Positions 57,901 to 64,000 of a stretch of 64,000 nucleotides of DNA are shown here, piece by piece. The translations under genes and the position numbers were made by a program. The DNA is from Antitrichia curtipendula (Eukaryota; Streptophyta; Bryopsida; Hypnales; Leucodontaceae): positions 35,213,567-35,277,566 of the forward strand of contig OX579636.1 of NCBI GenBank assembly GCA_951230915.1. Reading direction: 5' to 3'. Below the pieces are notes generated by a model. It was not told the DNA's origin, ran no database searches, and worked only from the letters and a program-made list of their open reading frames with translations. Every line of letters starts with the position of its first letter. The first letter of the stretch is position 1.

Positions 57901-60900
57901 TTCCTTAGTTACAATCTAAACTTCCATCCGCTCGACGAAGAATGTCGCCTGTGCATTCTGTTCGTCGTCCGTCGTCTTCCTTGCTCCGGAGGCCAGTCCC
58001 TCAAAGCGCTTGCACGCTTCTCTCAATCACACGCAAAAGACGATCGATCTGCGAAGTTATTGATCGGAATTCTTCCAATTCGACGGAGCCATGAGAATCA
58101 CGAGCTGCGGGGATTTCCAGCAATGTCAGCTTTTGAGTGTGTGCTTAAATTCGTTCTCCTTTTTCTTGAAATATGGTGCTCTGTTATGAGTCGATTGCTG
58201 TGAAAGGGCCGTAGGCTATGGCGTGCTGTGGTGGTAATGAAATTAGAGTTAATTCGATGAACTGGATTAGTAAAATGAGAGTGCAGGTGCTGAGTGATTT
58301 GTTTGAGGAAAAGTAATTGTATCAATTCCTCTGCCATCTACTGCTCGGACAAGCAACCTGGAAATGCGACGCAGGACTTGAAAATTCAGGCAAGTGGACT
58401 CCCGCATTCCTTAGATCAGTTCGATGTCGTGGTGTTTCGTTTAGAATTCTCTTGTAATTCAAGTCTGTTGGTAATTGGAATGATTCGGAGCTGAGAGTGA
58501 ATCGATTAGGGTCTTTCTTTCTCGAGTCCCGCTGCATCTCGTCTTTCTCATCTGATAGAGCAAATGCTTATTCATGTCTGCCGTATTGGAAAGGGAATAG
58601 CTGTTCATATGCTGAAAATCTTTTCCGATATCTGATAAATTAGGTTTTTTAACGAGTTTCTATTATTGATGTGATATTGCTGTAGTCGAACGTAACGGCT
58701 TTCTTTTTTATAACGTGCCACATGGATGTCGTTGTGGATTGGGAAAGCCGTTCAGATGTGATGCACACCTAAGCGTTCTGTGTGATGAACTCCAGGCGAT
58801 ACAATGTATCTTTTAGAACAATGTCGAATATCGTTACAATTACTACAAAGGCACCATCTGGTTACTGCTGCGGACTTATTTTTCCGTTCCCTCGATGGAC
58901 CATATGAGGTAAGGATCGCTTGTTTCACTGAGTCGTGCCAGTTATGTGCTTTTCTGTAATTTCAGTTTCGATGAAATAGCATGTTTGAAGTGCCACATCA
59001 CCGACTTCAGCTGCACAAAGTTCTAGAGTTGAGGAATGATATAGATCTGAGGGCGCCATGGCACACCGCAATAGAGATTAGGTATCATCGCCTTTGGTGG
59101 TTAGCACCTAATGAAGCGAACACATTTTGCGCCAAATTCGATCTACTAGTTTTATGTACTCTATCTGAGTGAACATCTCTGACTTTTACATCCTCGTCAT
59201 CTGCACTGATGTCCTGAAATTTTCTGTATCAGTTTCTACTTTGAACAAGATTATAGAACGGTGCTTCATCAGGAATTTCTCCTCAGTCACGCAGAGCTCA
59301 AATTCTACTCTTTGCTTGCTTGCAAGGTTGATCTTGAGGATTTAGTTTTTGATATTTGAAAGCTATGAATCAGCCTCGTACTGACCATAGAATGCTCTCC
59401 AACTGGCTCCTCCACCATTTACGGAAGCTTGGGAGCCCACTATCGTCAATCTAGCGCATACGCTAAGAAAGCTTAAGTACATCTTTGCAACTGCTGACTC
59501 TTCTCAATTTCCTTTCCATAGTGATTGCTTTTGAAGCTCCCTCGTTCACCTTACTGATACAGCAACCGGCCATGTAGGCTATTCTCTGAAAGCCGTTTCC
59601 GCGTACGAGAGGGTTGTATCTCTAGTTCCCAGGGGTGCTAGCTCACATCCTGCCCTTGGTTTCACTTACCATATCCATGTTTGTCTTTGTCCTCTTCTAA
59701 TTTGCATTAGAGACAAATTTTATCATATCTCTCATAAGATTGGGAGTAATAACTATGAGAATGCCTGTACCACCTCCCAGCAATATTAGGAAGTATGATT
59801 ATGATTATTTAAATGGTGGTCCTCTTTATGCTTCTTGCATAACGTGATACTGACAATTTCAAGAAGCCATTGCTCTCGCGTATTATTTGTGTCTTCGAAG
59901 TGATAATGTCATTGTGGGTGATGTTGCTTTATTAGACTGAATGGTGCAAGGTTCTTGTACTAAAGCAATACTTGTTTTCTGACACAGGGAGAATAAATGG
60001 CGATGGCATTGATTATAATCTCAATTTTATTTCCTGCTTTTGATGTTGCTTATGTTGTAGATCATGAAATATAAATAATATAATATACAGTTCTCTGTCA
60101 TAATAATCTCACTTGAACTTTACTGCACAGACAGTGGAACCTCTAACATGTAGAACCTTGATCTGATACATGAAATTAGTTATGACGGTTGAGAATTCTT
60201 ACTGACAGGCCCGTTGATTGAAGTCCGATGAGACTGTCACGGCTGAGATTCTTACCGGCGCTATTGGATCTACGGCAAACAGTACGAGACAATATCAAGC
60301 AAGTAACAAGCAAGTACTCGTGTATTCCTCATAACCAGTCAAGCATATATTACACTGTAATAATCCTGACACACAGACTCGCCTCTACAACGTCCGGTTG
60401 CAGAGTACACTATCTCTTGCACAGAGCATACTAAGCTTGGTACCTCACACACTGAATGACGCAAGCTCATACAGAAGACAGAGAGAGAGACTAGTTCTAC
60501 AGTACTAACGTATACTACTCTTCTAGACGGCTAGTACTCGTTACTTTGCAGATCAAGAACGTCCAGCTGGTACTATGTTCGAAACGGCTCCTTCATCATG
60601 AGCCGAAGCATCTTACGATGTAGGTTATCCAATGGTGAGAATCATCCAACAGGCGCGCTTCAAGAAGAATGCTTACGTTTACAAGTGTCAGCTCCTGATT
60701 CTGAGTTTTATGCCGCGCATATAAATCTCGATACTAAAACATTAACGTGGTTGTTTCTTCAATTTGATCTGTTTGATTCACCATTTTGACCTTATTGCTT
60801 TCCCTTCGTTGGTCTTACATGAATCGAGACAGTAAGATATCTTGTTTCTCCTTGCACTGATTCAAACAGGGAACTTTGTCGCTGCTTTCACTACCACGGG

Positions 60901-61660
60901 AGGCGGAACGATCACTGCTGATGAAGACCGATCACTGGTTACGATGACTTTCTGCTTGCAGAGGACTCGGTAGACTCGCCGGACTTGGTGGACTTGGTTC
61001 AGCTACCGACATTCCTATCCTGTAGTTCAGAATCTCTCAAAAATTACGGTAAGACCAATTCAGTAGTTGAAACTGATGAACTCAATCTAAAGTCTGCCGA
61101 TGCCACTTCAACTTGTTCCAAAACAGATTATATCAAGATTAGGCTATGTGAGATTCATTCCCCGCCACTGATGATTGTTCGCATGTAATCAACATTGCAC
61201 TCTTCGGAAGCATTTGATACAGTCAACCATGTCCCAAAACCACCACCACCGTTACACTAAGCTTAATACTAAAGGTCCGACCATTTGCATACAATTTCAA
61301 CACCTTGCAATCAGCAATTACGTAAGAGTCCTCCTGCAACAGAAAGCACGTGTTTTGTTTCTATTCTGTGCACAGTGAAACTGAACGAAGTTAAGATGAA
61401 ACTTTGAATTCTGGATGTTTTCCCCAATTGTTTCCAAAATTTATTAATTGAAGAAACCGAATGTGACGAATCCGAATGTGAATATACCAGAAGATTCAAA
61501 GCTTTTTTAAATATCCCTTTTGAATCTCGTACCCACGAGAACATAAGATTCAAGGATCTGGCAAGTTCCACGATTAAAAAAGTACCGGTCATTATTGGGT
61601 GTTAGTCAGTCCGCTGCTTTTAGTACGTTTCATCCACCAGGTTCTGGGTACGCTGCTGAT
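57901..61660. other. Higher-GC island without a recognisable protein gene
   Basis: Base composition switches near 57930 from AT-rich DNA to a more balanced mix similar to the NPF locus, and returns near 61.6 kb. Open frames are short: 63-68 codons at 58981, 60228, 60598 and 60985. The 144-codon frame at 57769-58203 starts in AT-rich DNA without an ATG. It could be a decayed gene, a long non-coding RNA or the leader of a gene outside my recognition. No tRNA or rRNA signature was seen. Confidence 0.4.
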
Positions 61661-61665
61661 TTTGT

Positions 61666-61998
61666 TTATTTATTTATTTTTGGCACACAGAGAAAACATT
61701 TCATTTCAAAGCCCCCAATTATTTCCTCGGTGAGGCGGGTGAGCTCCCATAAAAGGTTGCCTTTTGACGAAATAAGTTTTTTAAGAATCCCCTTGCACCA
61801 ATAAGAAGCGAAGGAAACAAACCCAGAATAGGGAATTGACCATGATATTGGCAGTCCTCTTATAATGTAACTGAACAGAGTCTCATTCATTGGCACACTT
61901 CTTTTTAAGGCAAAATCCGAAGGGCAAGGCAAAAGCATCATCATGTTATTCATGTTTGCATGAAACACAAGCCAGTGATTTCCTTCATCATTCACCAT
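61666..61998 (-). CDS. Unrecognised 110-codon open frame
   Basis: The frame starts MVNDEGNHWLVFHANMNN and runs without a stop to the TAA within an AAATAAATAAAC run. Its composition is protein-like (SFVSFASYW-type hydrophobic and aromatic mix, Cys near the end). It is longer than neighbouring chance frames, but there is no family match in memory and no obvious splice partner. It may be an exon remnant or chance. Confidence 0.2.
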   Translation of the reverse strand: MVNDEGNHWLVFHANMNNMMMLLPCPSDFALKRSVPMNETLFSYIIRGLPISWSIPYSGFVSFASYWCKGILKKLISSKGNLLWELTRLTEEIIGGFEMKCFLCVPKINK

Positions 61999-63639
61999 TC
62001 AGGGTGTTCCTGTAGTTTTTTTGCAATCTTTTGAAAAAAATGACCTCCCTCATGACTTTGTAACAAGAGTTTAGGAAATTTGGTGTTTTTTACTATATTT
62101 TGTAAAATCCATCCAACTGAGAGCTAGATATTCGCCTCATATTTCTTGTCATAGTAAAATCTGAAATAAATAAATAAAAATACAATCAAATATAGTAGAA
62201 ACCGGCGATTCTATCTTACATTCTTACATATTGTTGCCAACATGGTTGGAGGTCAAAAAGTTAACCCTAATCAACATAGGCAACACGGTACTACAAGAAA
62301 GACTGCAAAGACAGGCACTAACAAAGGATCTACGTACCAAAGAAAACCGGTCAATGACCAAATGTGTTGAATTCTAATCTATTATATGTACATAATATGT
62401 TTTTTAAATAAATTTTGTAAAGATGTGTAAATAAATAAAATGGAATTGAAATGTAAGACAATCAAAGTTTTTTTTAAAATAAAATTAGAATTAGTCCAAA
62501 ATTAAAAATTTCTTCAAAATTTTATTGAGCATTAAATATTAGTATTTTATACAGTTTTTTTTGTTTCTTTAAGTTTAAAATGATGTACTCTAATTATGGT
62601 GGATGAAAAGGTTTTCATCTATAATTGTTTTTTTGAAGTCATTTATAAATGGTTGTTTTTTGAAATGGAGAAAGTCAAATTTTGAGGTGACGCGTATTTG
62701 TGTTCTTTGAACTATAGAATATATGGAGAAATGGTTTTCAAAATCCATATTGTAAAAATGTTAAGAAACTGACTCAAGAATCTAAGAATGACAAACATTT
62801 TGAAGGATGAAAAGAAACTAGCCCTTTGTGTATGTGGAACATTTTACATTCATTTATTATCCAAAAATTCAATAATTAGCTAGTCTTTAAGACTTGAATA
62901 ATACAGAATATTGTAGATCATGGTAGGACAATCCAGACTTAGATTCCATTTTTTTTTTGTATGGGCATAATGAAACTTGTACAAATGACCAATCAATGAT
63001 GAGCTTGCATCCTTCTCAAGGCAACAAGAAATATTAGAGCTATTGTGTAAATATGTTAGTAGACCGTCCAATGCTAAGAACACATAGTCAAATTGTGATT
63101 TGAATCATAAAGCAACTTCATAGATATCATACATCTTTTGAAAACAAAAAGAATGATATCAAAATGTTGGATAGGAGCTTAGTATTGAAGATGCTATCAT
63201 GAAGATTCCTTAAAAACCAAGGTCTTCTAATAAGGCTTGGTGTTTAATGGTTCAAATTTAATGAATTATATAACCATTTTGTGGTTGATGGCCATCGATC
63301 TTTGGATAATGTTTTTCAGTAACAAAATTATTTAATTTACTTTAAATTTTGCATGGTAAAAATGTATTACCTTTGTTTATTTGTAGACAAACTGAAATTA
63401 CTATTGTTGACATATATTTTATTAAGTAGATGAAGAAAAAAAATGCAATACATCCATAATATTTTTCTTTAAAATTGATGGTATAGATAAATTTTTTGAG
63501 ATGCATAATACAATTTATTTTATAAAAACCTCAAAATTTTGGTTTAATATATGTATGTATGTATTTATCTGTGTATGTTGTCTTTTGAGTGGATAGTGAA
63601 AAAATGCCAATTTTCAATAAAATTCACATGTGTAATTTT
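61999..63639. other. AT-rich intergenic DNA, no gene seen
   Basis: Only short open frames. Small TATG/TATT simple repeats near 63550-63570. Confidence 0.45.
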
Positions 63640-63930
63640 AAAAACCCCTCCTCCCCCTTGCATACTTGTATTTTTGAAACTTAGTTACCAATGCATTTGA
63701 TATGGGATATTTTAGTTGAATTTTGTAATTGTATTCATATTCATATTTCTATTCTATACTAGTATTTTGTATCTATTTTGGACGACCAAAATCATCCATT
63801 TGACTAATATCAATGGCTCTAGATTTTTTAGAGGATTGACAATTTTTGGAGAAGGGGATTTTTTTGATGCAAGATCAATGCCTTTAGATTGGGGGGGGAC
63901 AAAGGAAGGGGATAAATTAAGGTTGAACAA
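63640..63930. repeat. Dispersed AT-rich repeat, copy 3
   Basis: C-rich tract, 'catacttgtatttttgaaac', 'gatatgggatatttt', TATTCATATTCATATT words, 'atcaatggctctagattttt' and a G-rich tract follow in the same order as copy 1 at the left edge of the window. Confidence 0.5.
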
Positions 63931-64000
63931 GGTGCTTGCATCTCTTAGGGGATTATAGTATAGCACAACTAAGTTTCCTCTTCAGTCCCTTCATTTGGGT

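Noticed and set aside
57769..58203. 144-codon plus-strand frame
   Set aside because: It starts with a non-ATG codon in AT-rich intergenic DNA, crosses a sharp composition change and has no recognisable domain.
59550..59680. Structured-looking GC-richer stretch considered as a tRNA or small RNA gene
   Set aside because: No TTCRANYC-type T-loop box with matching acceptor stem was found here or elsewhere in the window.
60228..60600. Suspected solo LTR in the GC-richer island
   Set aside because: Some LTR-like wording, but no TG...CA boundaries with flanking duplication and no second copy in the window, so I could not support it.

Overview
The window looks like nuclear DNA of a land plant. The evidence is a spliced NPF/NRT1-type transporter gene with canonical GT-AG introns, a Ty1/copia element primed by an initiator-Met tRNA, decayed Ty3/gypsy DNA, a Mutator-like element (MULE) and many short inverted-repeat elements in a very AT-rich background. 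Long gene-free stretches and small higher-GC islands around genes would fit a non-seed plant such as a moss, but the sequence alone does not prove that.

Layout. About 1-9.2 kb is AT-rich repeat debris: a dispersed repeat that recurs at 6.5 kb and 63.7 kb, remnants of a Ty3/gypsy pol gene (RT near 5.3 kb, integrase near 7.5-8.1 kb) and a 128-bp hAT-type MITE. A complete but mutated Ty1/copia element occupies 9279-14873, with 277-bp LTRs and a GGATT target duplication. A 180-bp-period tandem repeat lies at 16.1-16.7 kb. At 20679-37136 sits a 16.5-kb element bounded by degenerate terminal inverted repeats and an 11-bp direct repeat. From 37 to 48 kb there are only repeats and MITEs. The NPF transporter gene is at 49.7-52.9 kb. 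MITEs follow, then a higher-GC island at 57.9-61.7 kb without a recognisable protein, then AT-rich sequence to the end.

The striking part is the 16.5-kb element. Its left half encodes, on the minus strand, a two-exon 1183-residue MULE transposase with a C-terminal SWIM zinc finger. Its right half encodes, on the plus strand, a 12-exon gene (1297 codons, perhaps 1400 with an upstream exon). I read its product as an N-terminal ParB/sulfiredoxin-like domain (DGNHR motif), a charged coiled-coil middle and a C-terminal circularly permuted DNA N4/N6-methyltransferase-like domain with unusual catalytic motifs. ParB-methylase pairings are familiar in phages and prokaryotic mobile elements; here one is spliced, plant-style cargo of a DNA transposon. 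The element also holds a recurrent palindrome with a GATC centre (TCGGATCCGA). Two copies are perfect 20-22-bp palindromes, and three more plus one variant form the tips of four 75-81-bp hairpins in a cargo-gene intron. A working idea is that the transposase moves the element while the cargo protein binds and/or modifies element-specific sites. One in-frame TGA in the cargo gene suggests that this copy is damaged or only recently inactivated.

Gene models were assembled by eye from reading frames and splice signals. No homology search could be run, so family assignments rest on motif recognition.
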